From Sipunculus nudus (taxonomy: Eukaryota > Annelida > Sipuncula > Golfingiida > Sipunculidae): a DNA stretch of 64,000 nucleotides. The stretch is taken from assembly GCA_026874595.1 (NCBI GenBank), contig CM049309.1, forward strand, positions 49,638,079 to 49,702,078, written 5' to 3'. The notes below the pieces were generated by a model that saw only the letters and a list, made by a program, of their open reading frames with translations, was not told the DNA's origin and did no database searches. Positions 52,721 through 62,262 of the stretch are shown one piece after another. Both the position numbers and the translations under genes were made by a program. Positions within the stretch are counted from its first letter, which is position 1; each line of letters starts with the position of its first letter.

Positions 52721-52769
<49 letters not shown>
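52721..52769. repeat. (TA)n microsatellite
   Basis: A pure TA run of about 49 bases. Confidence 0.97.
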
Positions 52770-52772
<3 letters not shown>

Positions 52773-53516
52773 CGCCTACTCCGGCTGAAGTGTTAACCCT
52801 TAGTAAAAGGAGATACACATTGGTCAACACGCCTTTCCACCAAAGTACCTGGTAGTAATTACCAGACGTTCAGACGTTCAAACACTTCGTGTATACATCC
52901 TAGGTCCAGGTGAATAAACAAACAAGAGTATTATATGTCCAGGTTAGGTAAGCGCCGGGTGTCCTAACTACTGTTAACCAAGGCTTTCGGTTCATGGTCA
53001 TCTTTAGCAGTATATTCTATGTGTATGTTGTAAAGGATTTGCTCGGTAGATGGCATTTGTGGAGAGTTGTTATATGAACCTTGAACTGTCCCCCCGGGCT
53101 AACAGGTAACTTAATTGTACATAATGTTTGTATACACTTGACTGTGAAATATGCGCAGTCAATGTGAGTCTCTTACTCGTTTCTTAGTCATGAAACATGA
53201 GTACCAGATTTGACTATAGAGTTACAAAAGTCATCCATTCAGGGAATTCGTCGTAACGTGATATTGGAAAATGGGTGTAATGATGTGACAGACTGAGTAC
53301 AACAAATAACCACTCATTCGGGCCATATTGCTGGATTAAAGGTTCAGCCGAAAGCTCCCTCCCCCTGCATGCAGTAAATATCAATTAGAATGTTTTTTTT
53401 TTTATAATGACTGCTTCAACTTAATACCTTAAAGCATTCAACTCATTCATCAGGATATAATAATAACGCATGAATGAGAATTTACTGTGTGACATGGTTA
53501 TAGCATAATGATGATA
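52770..53516. other. Non-coding, no feature recognised
   Basis: Moderately AT-rich. It contains CAGACGTTCAGACGTTCA, a 9-bp direct duplication, near 52,863. Confidence 0.4.
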
Positions 53517-53686
53517 TTATATATATATAATATATATATAAATTTATATATATATGTATATTTATATATATATCGTATAAACTGAATACGATCCAATCCC
53601 TTTTCCTTTTTACTTTATTCAAATCAATTCATTATACACATAAATGATTAATTTTGTATGAAGTATTATATATATATTTATATATA

Positions 53687-53738
<52 letters not shown>
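53517..53738. repeat. Two (TA)n blocks with an AT-rich link
   Basis: Interrupted TA tracts at 53,517-53,575 and a purer run at about 53,665-53,738. Confidence 0.93.
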
Positions 53739-53742
<4 letters not shown>

Positions 53743-54052
53743 CTGGATTATGTCTTTTATCTTTATGATTTCTAGGAGAAAAAGGTAACATTGTCGCACT
53801 TCTGAAATTATTTTTCTGGTAGCTTGAGTAGTAATTTAATTTTCCGAATGAAATTATAAATTATATTATATAATATTATATTAAATATTATATTAAAATT
53901 ATAAGATTTTATTGAGTCAGCTTTATATGATTAAAATAACATAATATTATATTATATTGCATTGTGTTATCTTATAATCTAATAAATTTATAATATACTA
54001 TGTCATTTCATATAATTAGGCAAAAATTTAGACAGGAAGCTGAGTTACTCAC
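53739..54052. other. Start of the first intron of the minus-strand gene
   Basis: By the exon call at 54,053-54,176, this is the beginning of intron 1 in minus orientation. The stretch 53,860-54,000 is built from ATATTATA-type words in which TTATATTATATAATATTA is nearly palindromic. Confidence 0.45.
54047..54052 (-). other. Splice donor GTGAGT
   Basis: The plus strand reads ACTCAC, so the minus strand has GTGAGT immediately after exon bases ATATAC. It matches the metazoan donor consensus GTRAGT at all six positions and leaves the exon in phase 1. Confidence 0.65.
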
Positions 54053-54176
54053 GTATATCTGATTTGCTGAAGCACTGTATCTCTCCCACGGTGACAAGTA
54101 CGGTTATAATCCAGAGCACAGCAGTCCGGCACAAGAAGCAAGACAAATTTTGTTCAACTCCGTGACCGTTCGACAT
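54053..54176 (-). CDS. First coding exon of a secreted or membrane protein (partial)
   Basis: The ATG sits at 54,174-54,176 on the minus strand with GCC just before it (GGCCATGTCG). Reading upstream in frame, stops (TGA, then TAA twice) occur within 24 codons, so this is the first possible start. The exon encodes 41 residues plus one base before a consensus GTGAGT donor. The polar start MSNGHGVEQNLSC is followed by the hydrophobic segment AVLWIITVLVTVGEIQC, then FSKSDI. This is the layout of a signal peptide with possible cleavage after the EIQC region, or of a signal anchor. A signal-peptide exon ending in phase 1 is common for extracellular proteins with modular domains. Later exons should lie to the left. 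I could not identify any of them, and do not recognise the protein. A chance ORF beside a chance donor remains possible. Confidence 0.55.
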
Positions 54177-56300
54177 GGCCGAGTTGGTCACTGCCAGGAC
54201 AACTCATCCAGGTGCCAGGCAGTAGTAAACTTCTTAAACTTACCAGGGAAAGTGTGACTCTCGAATTAAGGTAGGTAGCGTTGGAGCAGGTGGTATATTT
54301 GTTGTCTTGGTCAAGAGAAATCTAGGGGGTCACACATCAATGGCGTTTAAGAACTGGCCGGAGCTAAAATACGACTGGTACGGTCGGCGCCACGTGAGGG
54401 GACCGGTGCTACCACTTAACTGCTCCAGTGAACACCTGCCAGCAAAGCAAGCGGACGACAATCCACTGTATTTCCCTGCCTTCGTGCAAGAGGTATGCAT
54501 CGCTTGCTGCTGCCAGGCGCTACGTATTCCTACAGGCCTGAAGGACTATTGTACAGGCTTGCCACTACTGTACTGCCTACCAGAACTCTTTCCGATGCAG
54601 GACCTTCCACGGCGGGAACCTGCCACTCACAGCTTCCCAGAGGAGCCCGGCGAACCAATCGGCTTATAGCACCGAGCTAAACGCCCAGTCACGAGCGTCG
54701 CCGTGATCGTCTGCTGTATGTTAGTCCATGTGTTGTAGGACGAAATACTTATAACCGCCCCAGGTGTTCATCAATACTCTGCAGAAGAAAAAAATATGAC
54801 AGCACCCACACGTGTACAGAAAGGTTGATATATTAATGTGCACCTCCAAAACCAAGCTTCACTGAGAAGAACACTGTGAAGTCAGTCTTGCCCGCCAATT
54901 TAGATACTTAAGTCGAGCGTCCCTGGGCAGTTGATTGTTATAGGTCACCGTTGGCGGACAGAGATAACTTTGGAAATTAAACTTCTCTGTTGAACCGGGG
55001 AGTCAGCTGAGCGCGCCTCGGGCTCGGCGTGATTAGAGTTAAGGGTCGCATGTCCAGCAGAGCTGGTCTTTAATCTCATGATGGTTCATCAATAGTAGTT
55101 GGTATCTCAGACCGACAGATGCCGGCAGAGTTTGTTGACTCAATGGCCGATGGTCAGTCGTCAACCGTACAGGTTTTATCACGCTATTCTCTGCTCGACG
55201 GGCTGGAAAGAGTTGAGACTCCTGTTGCCTCTCAGAAGCCAATAAAGGTAATTTTGTTTATCACGGCCACTGAGTTGCCGCTAATCTTTCCTTGCGAATA
55301 TTTGGCAGGGCCAGCACCACACATTGACCCCATCAGTTGCTGTTAATTAATAAATAGAGCGCGTCATCATCACCGTTGGATAACGGGGGTCATTACGGTC
55401 GCCGGCAGAAAGGACCTAGACTGACCATCCCCTAATGAATCAAAACCACTTACGGATGCTGTGCGTCTCCCCGGAGCTTTGTGCCATCGGCTAGTCCGAC
55501 GGCAGCAGCTATGGCTAATTTGTCCAAATAGGGCCCAAAGTTATCCAATTTATCCGCAATGCCTCAAAATCTGGCGTACTTGTCGCCCGTTTAAGTGATT
55601 CGTTTCCTTGTTAATGGGTCACACCCCCTTGGGCTTACTGATTTTAAAGCAAGCCTCAGAAAGGCAGAGTTCGATCAACATGGGATGATTCAAAAACCGG
55701 AAGGCTTCCTGGGCTTCCGTCTATATCCAGGCAAAGTAAAGATAAACCGCTACCCTGCAGCGGTCACTGGAGATCCGCCGAAATGGTATTCCAAAAATCG
55801 AAGGTGGTGATAATATTTGACGTGTGTACGACTCGGTCATGCATGTCTGAGACCACCAGTGAATCCGTCAGTCACCAGGGAAGGCGCAATGTATACTTAA
55901 ACAATAACGGGATGTAACAATCAATTCTGTAAATTTGTCCTTCAACTGTCTGATGTCTCAGACTTATCATGCATCCCTTTATCAGCCTGTACAAAGACCA
56001 GCACCAAACACTTTCCCAGGGTATATGTAGGCAGGTTGAGACCGTTTGCCGAGACCGGGTCGCCACTGGCGCCCCGCGACGCTCGGATCAATCCTTCTGT
56101 GTGCTTCGAGTTTCTCCGACCTTTAAAAAACCCGGCACGTGACATCTATACACTTAAGCTTAATAGTGGGGCCGCAAGGGATTTGACAAACCCACGGTAA
56201 CTGGCGGTTTCTGAATTGATCCATATGAATAAAAAGTAGCTATTTGATACTACCATCTACCCGGATTTCGTCCCATTTCTTTTCCCCTTTTTTTCCCCCG
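54177..56300 (-). promoter_or_regulatory. Probable 5' UTR and promoter region of the minus-strand gene
   Basis: This 2.1-kb stretch upstream of the start codon is distinctly richer in GC and CpG than most of the window, as expected near a transcription start. No TATA box or initiator could be fixed with confidence. Minus-strand GTAAGT words at 54,237-54,242 and 55,446-55,451 could be donors of 5' untranslated exons, unproven. It holds several ORFs of 60-110 codons on both strands that I do not accept as genes. Confidence 0.35.
54340..54669 (+). CDS. Unverified 109-codon ORF opposite the 5' flank
   Basis: An ATG-initiated plus-strand ORF encodes 109 residues, starting MAFKNWPELKYDW and containing a Cys-rich patch EVCIACCCQAL. 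It lies about 165 bp from the minus-strand start codon and points away from it, so a divergent transcript is conceivable. I recognise no domain. The local GC content makes stop-free frames more likely by chance, and a second ORF overlaps it in another frame. Probably not a gene. Confidence 0.15.
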   Translation: MAFKNWPELKYDWYGRRHVRGPVLPLNCSSEHLPAKQADDNPLYFPAFVQEVCIACCCQALRIPTGLKDYCTGLPLLYCLPELFPMQDLPRREPATHSFPEEPGEPIGL

Positions 56301-57051
56301 GACAAGTACAGCTGGAGACAGATCCAGGCTATTGCATTGCTCAAGACGAGTTTAGGTAACCATTATGAATAATTCAAATCTTCACCTGTCAAAGATGAAA
56401 AAAAGTGCCTTCAGCCATGAATAGTATTTTTATATCCTCGGAAGCATTTCTTGCTACATATGCTAAGTGCTTATAAAAAATTAAGATTAGCTTCGTTTAA
56501 TATATGTTATTTTAGTTCATGTATTTAGAAATCTGTTTGAACAATATGACACATCCTATACGCAACGCGAAGGAGAGAACTGCAATTCAAATAATTCAAA
56601 TAAAAAAGTTCGTTACATGCGAAAATTTTGTTTATAATTTTGGCCTTGATTACTCTGATTGGTTCTACATTATTTTTGCACCCTAATATTTTCACCAATA
56701 CTTAGAAATATCAAGCGTATAACTTTATATTTGTTATTATGAATTGTTTATATTGTATGTAAATACAAAATGTTTATTTACTTTCATTTTTTCACAATAT
56801 AGACTTGCCGAAATTTGTTGTTCTGAATGTAAGGGACTTTTCGCTCCTAGTCGACTAATTTTAATGATCTTAAGAATTTAAAAAAATCTTAATAATTTAT
56901 ATTAAATCTTAGATTTTTCAAATATTTCTCAGTATCCTGAAAACTGTATTTTGTTGATTGTCATGTTGCTCATAATAACTTTTTGTATCTTGCTTCTGAT
57001 ACAGGGGCCCATCTCAAATAGAGTGCCCTTGTCCGGGTTAACATCCAGCTT
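56301..57051. other. Non-coding AT-rich stretch
   Basis: No exon or repeat family recognised. Confidence 0.4.
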
Positions 57052-57262
57052 GTTTAAATAAATAAATAAATAGATGATTGAATGAGCGAATGAATTAGTG
57101 AACGAATGAATGAGTGAATGAACGAGTGAATGAATAAATGAATTAGTGAGTGAGCGGATGAGTGAATGAATGAGTGAACGAGTGAATGAGCTGGTGAATG
57201 AATGAGTGAATAAATGAGTGAATGAGTAAATGAATCAATGAATGAATTAATGAATACTTGAA
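57052..57262 (+). repeat. Degenerate AATG / GTGAATGA microsatellite
   Basis: AAATAAATAAAT is followed by about 200 bases of imperfect GAATGAGT, GAATGAAT and GTGAATGA tetra- to octanucleotides. All units are four-base multiples with point changes. Confidence 0.93.
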
Positions 57263-59011
57263 AAACTTGAGATAGGAGGGATAAGAATGAATCAATGGAT
57301 ATACAGTTATAGTCATATAGTTAAGATCATGAAACTATACTCCACGCTCCATATGAATAGACATTTGAAATGATAGAGACTATAGTTGAAGGGCTTTTAA
57401 ATCAAGGCGAGCAGGGGAACCCTAAAAAACTTCCGATTTTTGAATTGATTTGTCTGTTGCGTTTAACTGCTCTCTATCTGTCATCCTATAGACTATGTAC
57501 ATAATGTAGCCTTTTCAGACACAGATGGATTAACACTTTCACACACATATATTTTGTCAGTAAATCCATAGCGTAAACGTAGTTAAAAATGTATACAGGA
57601 AGCGTACATGTTTTGTATATGTACTGTATGACATAAATAATATATGTCCTTTGAACTAAAAATAAATTTACTCTTGTGTCTCACGTAATATTGAAGGGCA
57701 GACAGTTAAAAAACTTTATACAATGCGAGCCTGGCACTTTTGAATGAGAAACATAACTACAATTAATTAAACTGGACAAAATGTAGTCAGAAGTGCATTG
57801 GTGTTTACTGTGCAAGGGTTTGGAATAAGCCAGAGAGAGAGGGAGATACTTACCGATTTATATATATATATAGTTTGATAGATAGATCGATCATAGGACA
57901 ACATTGTCCAAGATGTCAGGAACACCTGGTTGCAAAGCGCAATTAGAACATCAAGGATAACATTAAGATTAAATGTGATAAAAGTGCATTTTCATCTACA
58001 TTTTAAAAAATGTGTAGATTCACCCTTAAAATGAGGCAGTATCGAGATTCAGTTTTTATACTTGATATAAATGGAAAACATGAAGCATATTGTGAAAACG
58101 AATGTCACCTTAAATTTTGATAGGGTCTTGGTCTGTTGAACCACAAGTTCCAGGGCTTTCTAACATGTGGTTACCAACAGCAGAGCTATGTTTACACCGT
58201 AAGTTCAATCGCATTGCAAATAATTCATCCCCTCATGTTCACAACATATATTTAAATATATATTACAACGGTACAGGTTGAAATCAATTATGCATGCAAG
58301 CAATACATTACTTTTTTTCTCGAAACCAGCCCAGAATCCTTCACAGATCGGTAAGAAGCATACCTTACTAAATATATGATAAAGTATGTCACGATGCATT
58401 TGTTAGAAGTGCCACCTAGCCGAGCGAATCCTTACGCATTTCGATTCGCATCATATAACACATTCGTAAGTTGGAAATTGATTACTCGACATTTGAATAA
58501 ACCCGATCCATTGTATTCTTCTATCATCCCACAAATCGGGAGGTCACGTGATTGGTACTGTTCTTCCGTGGGTACCATCTACTAGGAAGCGACGCCAGAA
58601 ACGGGGAAATCCCGTCTGACAGGAAATGTTATATCCCTATTAGGGAATATAGCATCTCTGCCACAGAAAAGAATAATATGTAGTATAACATTTAAATAAT
58701 TTATAAACATCCCATGACGTCACCATTGCTTCAGCCAATTACACCTGGGCTCTGTCTTTGTTCTCGGTTCAATGAATGAAGCTCTGCAAAATATGATAAA
58801 TTAATATAACACACATTTGGTTTGCGATTAAAGGTCCTTTTCTCTGTTCTGTAGAACTCTGGTGCAATACAGATTGTTGTTGTTTTAGCTAAATACATCT
58901 GTACTCACCAAAAAATCAAGGCGTAGAAGGTTTTCTGCAGTGTTAGGGTACAGTGAGCAAATTTTGCGGATTTTAATATATGAAACCAGATTCACGCAAG
59001 AGACTATAAGA
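57263..59011. other. Non-coding, no feature recognised
   Basis: AT-rich with occasional GAGAGAGAGGG and TATA tracts near 57,832-57,872. A minus-strand GGTGAGTAC donor-like word lies at about 58,903, preceded on that strand by a CACTGCAG acceptor-like word 26 bases away; this is too weak to call an exon. Confidence 0.35.
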
Positions 59012-59290
59012 GGCTTCTGTGGTCTAGGGAAAGAGCACAGGGCTCAAACCCGGGAGATCATGAGTTCAAATCTCAACAGAGGAGCTTAATCTAAGTCCGA
59101 TCAGATCATCAGAGAGTACAGATTTACTAGAGAGACTGTGCCAAAGAGTCACATATCACTCACAGGTTCCTCGGGGTTATGACGCTGCATGGTTGCGCAT
59201 GCGTGAAATGAGAGGAAAACCTGATCTACGAAGAATTAAGGTAGGCCATGGAAAACCACAAGAAAAATAACTATCCCACACAGATGTTAT
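59012..59290 (+). mobile_element. tRNA-derived SINE with recognisable A and B boxes
   Basis: The head at 59,012-59,085 reads GGCTTCTGTGGTCTAGGG, then AAAGAGCACAGGGCTCAAAC, then a B-box GAGTTCAAATCTC, and closes with AGAGGAGC. This matches the tRNA-like promoter layout of a polymerase III SINE. The 5' half is shared with the fragment at 42,792. The body continues for roughly 200 bp; its 3' limit is unclear because LINE-derived sequence follows. Confidence 0.6.
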
Positions 59291-59459
59291 GTCAACAAGA
59301 CATCTCTAGACGCCTAATACACAGGAAGAAGAAATACCAAACAGAAGCAAGAACAAGTAGAAAAGACTAGTCTGACAGGTCCCTTTTAACACAGGGACAA
59401 TATTGTTTACAAGTAAAGAAACAGAAAACAAACAATACAGACAAGAGAAGCAACATCTA

Positions 59460-60052
59460 AAATGGACACATCAGCTGTCGCCAAACAATTGGATGGCAGC
59501 TCTGATGAATAAGGAAGTGCAAGAATACTTCGATAAATGTATAGTTACCCCTCTCGGAACAGAAAATTAAAAAAAAATTAAAGATTGAACTCAAAGATCT
59601 CAAAGAAACTGTTTATAAAAATGGATTGAAAATCCACGATCTAAAAATGCAGAAACATAACTACATAGAAAATGCAGAAATATAAGTATAGAAGGAAGTC
59701 AAGAAGCAACAAAAGAAAATACAACTAAAATAAGTCGTGGAACCTTGAACAGAAACCTTAAATTGAAAGAATCCTTCTAAAAGGATATTGATAACATCAT
59801 GAGACTAGGATATCACAAAGAAAACAAACCGAAAAAAATATTTGTCGAAATCAAGGACCTCATCTACCGTGGAAAAAGAACATTACGTAAAAACCAACAC
59901 GAACAAAAATATTTTTCTCCGAGGACTTAACCAAACATACAGACGAACTTTTGTTCGAATGCCGGAAAATCAGCATGGACAAACAAAGGGGGCGTCTATG
60001 TAAAAAAGACGATAGGAGCACGGCTACACTGATACTAGACAACAGTTACTGA
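59460..60052 (+). pseudogene. LINE ORF1 relic (coiled coil, RRM-like and C-terminal domains)
   Basis: Decayed ORF1 of a LINE, readable after allowing frameshifts. The N-terminal part includes WMAALMNKEVQEYFDKC. A heptad-like coiled-coil stretch follows (KIELKDLKETVY, then NGLKIHDLKMQK). From 59,781 comes KDIDNIMRLGYHKENKPKK followed by IFVEIKDLIYRGKRTLRKNQ, which resembles the RRM-type domain of ORF1 proteins. A frameshift near 59,920 then leads to EDLTKHTDELLFECRK, which closely resembles the conserved start of the ORF1 C-terminal domain (NEDLT...L...ARKL). It ends at TGA 60,050-60,052. ORF1p normally binds element RNA as a trimer. At least one stop (59,778) and several frame changes show the copy is dead. 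Confidence 0.7.
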
Positions 60053-60189
60053 AAACAATTCATGGAATTCCTCGTTGTATCTGAAGATGGTTCCCAACGA
60101 CTGGAGTCCATGACAGCAAGAAATAACAATCACGGCCAAGGGTCAAGGCCGTCACCAAAAGTCAACTGAAAGATGTCGCCACACACGCC

Positions 60190-60275
60190 AGCGGCACAAC
60201 ACTCGGGAACTCCTCGCAGTTTTGTCGACAAAAAAACGAATTCCAGCGAGGAGTTAATTCCGAGTGGCAACGCTA
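60190..60275. repeat. Imperfect inverted repeat between ORF1 and ORF2 relics
   Basis: ACTCGGGAACTCCTCGCAG (60,201-60,219) pairs with CAGCGAGGAGTTAATTCCGA (from about 60,245), with small bulges. Outside this, AGCGGCACAAC weakly pairs with GGCAACGCT. The loop is about 24 bp. Confidence 0.7.
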
Positions 60276-60350
60276 AGCACACAGCAGACGATATAACGCT
60301 ACAAATATTTTAAGAACATTTTTTATTCTTTCTCAAGATATACTCCGAAA

Positions 60351-60730
60351 CATATGAATAGATTACACAAACTTAAAAAAAATGTAAGAAATGCAAATAC
60401 AATGCAAACATTACACCAATTTTTAAAACATTGAAAATTCTAAACAAAAATGACATTTTGAGACTCAGTTTAATTAAATGTTACTATAAATATTGCCATT
60501 CAGCCCCACCAGAATTTCTGCAAACCAACAAGGACAGTGACACATGAACATTACACAAGACAAAAAGATACCCTTCTTACAAATAAAACCAGAACTAAGA
60601 AGGCCAACTACTATATCTGACTAACATAACACCAAAAATCATAAATGAGACCTACCAAATTATTATTGACAAAATCGTCTACAAACTCTTTGCTATACAG
60701 AACAATATTTAAAAAATACATATAAAGATA
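60351..60730 (+). pseudogene. LINE ORF2 C-terminal relic
   Basis: Readable across three frames. The first contains NRLHKLKKNVRNANTMQTLH, then KILNKNDILRLSLIKCYYKY followed by CHSAPPEFL. The second contains EHYTRQKDTLLTNKTRTKKA. The third contains TPKIINETYQIIIDKIVYKL. In order these parallel the tail of many LINE ORF2 proteins after the polymerase: LQKK..R, LKI..L.DI..L...KF.YKY....LP..F, then H.Y.TR.K......RT, then GPKIWN.LP. Stops and frameshifts make it non-functional. The endonuclease and polymerase parts that should separate it from ORF1 are absent: only about 300 bp lie between the relics, where roughly 2.5 kb or more would be expected. Confidence 0.65.
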
Positions 60731-61037
60731 AATGCCTTCAAATGAAATGTTACAATTGTAACAAAAGTTAGTCTAAGAAAAAAAAACACCTTAAAATAGA
60801 TAACAACTAGCTGTTATTCGAATAACATAGATAAATCATCTTCTCATTTTCTTAACAATTTCCTCAATAAGTCATATAATCTCAGAGCTTATGAAATTAT
60901 AAAAATCTTAACCTCCATACTCTATATATGTATGATTCTCCTTACGTCACAGGTGGCTATTATGTCAGCGGATAATAACCCTTAGCAAAAGTCTCCTGAC
61001 ATAAAATTGATATAAAAATATATATTAATAAATGCAT

Positions 61038-61040
<3 letters not shown>
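60731..61040. other. AT-rich stretch, possibly LINE 3' tail
   Basis: A-rich text follows the ORF2 relic (AAAAAAACACC near 60,778). No target duplication could be fixed, so the element's 3' end is not placed. Confidence 0.35.

Positions 61041-61068
<28 letters not shown>
61041..61068. repeat. (CT)n microsatellite
   Basis: A pure CT run of about 28 bases. The arginine/glutamate alternation in a minus ORF here is a repeat artefact. Confidence 0.96.
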
Positions 61069-61071
<3 letters not shown>

Positions 61072-62160
61072 GATTGGGAGGACACATACACACAGGACCG
61101 GCAGAAGTAGTACACCGAGTCCGTTCTTAATAACTTTCTGCAGATATGCACAGTACTTGGATAATCAAGCATTTAAAAATGGAAGCGGTTACCTCCACCT
61201 AAAAAAAATCTATAAAAAAGACGACCTTTATCATATAAATTCGATATAAGTGACCCGAACAGTTCGTGTTAGTCTTCACTAACAGATGTCGCATGTGTGG
61301 TGTAAAATGTGCATTAATTCCTTCAAGCTTACACAAATAAATCCTAACTACAGTACAACGTAAACACTTATGTTAATCCTGATCTGTCTTTTGGATCGAA
61401 ATAATTGATCTCAGATAAGTTAGGCATCTGGTCATATTTCAGAAGATAAGTGTCCTGGGACCGAGATGGATTTATGCACCAGAAATATTTATTATAAAGG
61501 ATGTCGTTAGTAATGCTGAGCTTGTTATTATGCTGCCCTGCTGAGCCTATTTTCATCATTGATCAATATCTGTTCTTTAAAACGGAGATTGTACTATTTA
61601 TAGGCGGATTGCCTTTACGAATGAAAGAAGATGATTTGATATCAAACATAGCAGTTAATTGAATTTTCGTAGATGGAACCAAAACCAAATGTAAGTTGTT
61701 TTTTTGTCTTTCCCAGGAGATTCTATATTATCCAGTTTTGTCTAAATCTACTTTGGTCAGCCTGCCGAGGCCTCTGCTAAAGGAAACCCTCCATTTCTCT
61801 TTACAGTTGAGGCTTATTGTCTACAGCGGAATTGTTCAATGGCGGAACAGACAGCTTAACTATGATCAGTTTTATTAAATTATATTATATCTCTTATATA
61901 TATATATATATTATGTTATATATTTTACATATTTTACTTATATATGAATTAAAATAAGGTACTAGTATCACTTCAGATGTCAGTGAATATCATATCATCA
62001 TGCGACATATTATACATGTGTTTGCAGATTAAAATAAAAAAAAAATCGAATATTCTTGCATCATGCTGAAATAAACATTTTTTTTTAGTTCAGAACAAAG
62101 TATATTCATGCTAAGTATATGCTAATTTTCATCGTCATCGTATCATCGTTAATCGTCATC
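61069..62160. other. Non-coding, no feature recognised
   Basis: AT-rich. A short TA tract lies at about 61,893-61,910. ORFs of 60-63 codons lack support. Confidence 0.4.
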
Positions 62161-62262
62161 CTCATATTATTATTATTATTATTATTATCATTGTTACATT
62201 ATTATATTATAATAATCATTATTTTTATTATAATCATTATTTTAATTTTAATATATTAACTT
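62161..62262. repeat. (ATT)n tract and decayed ATT/AAT continuation
   Basis: ATTATTATT repeats are followed by mixed ATTATA and AATCATTATT words to about 62,260. Confidence 0.88.

Noticed and set aside
54307-54669. 120-codon plus reading frame starting at TTG
   Set aside because: TTG is not a usual start in animal nuclear genes. Only the ATG-initiated 109-codon part was considered, and that with very low confidence.
58903-58945. Micro-exon of 26 bp between CTGCAG and GTGAGT on the minus strand
   Set aside because: Such short pairs of splice-like words arise often by chance, and there is no supporting context.
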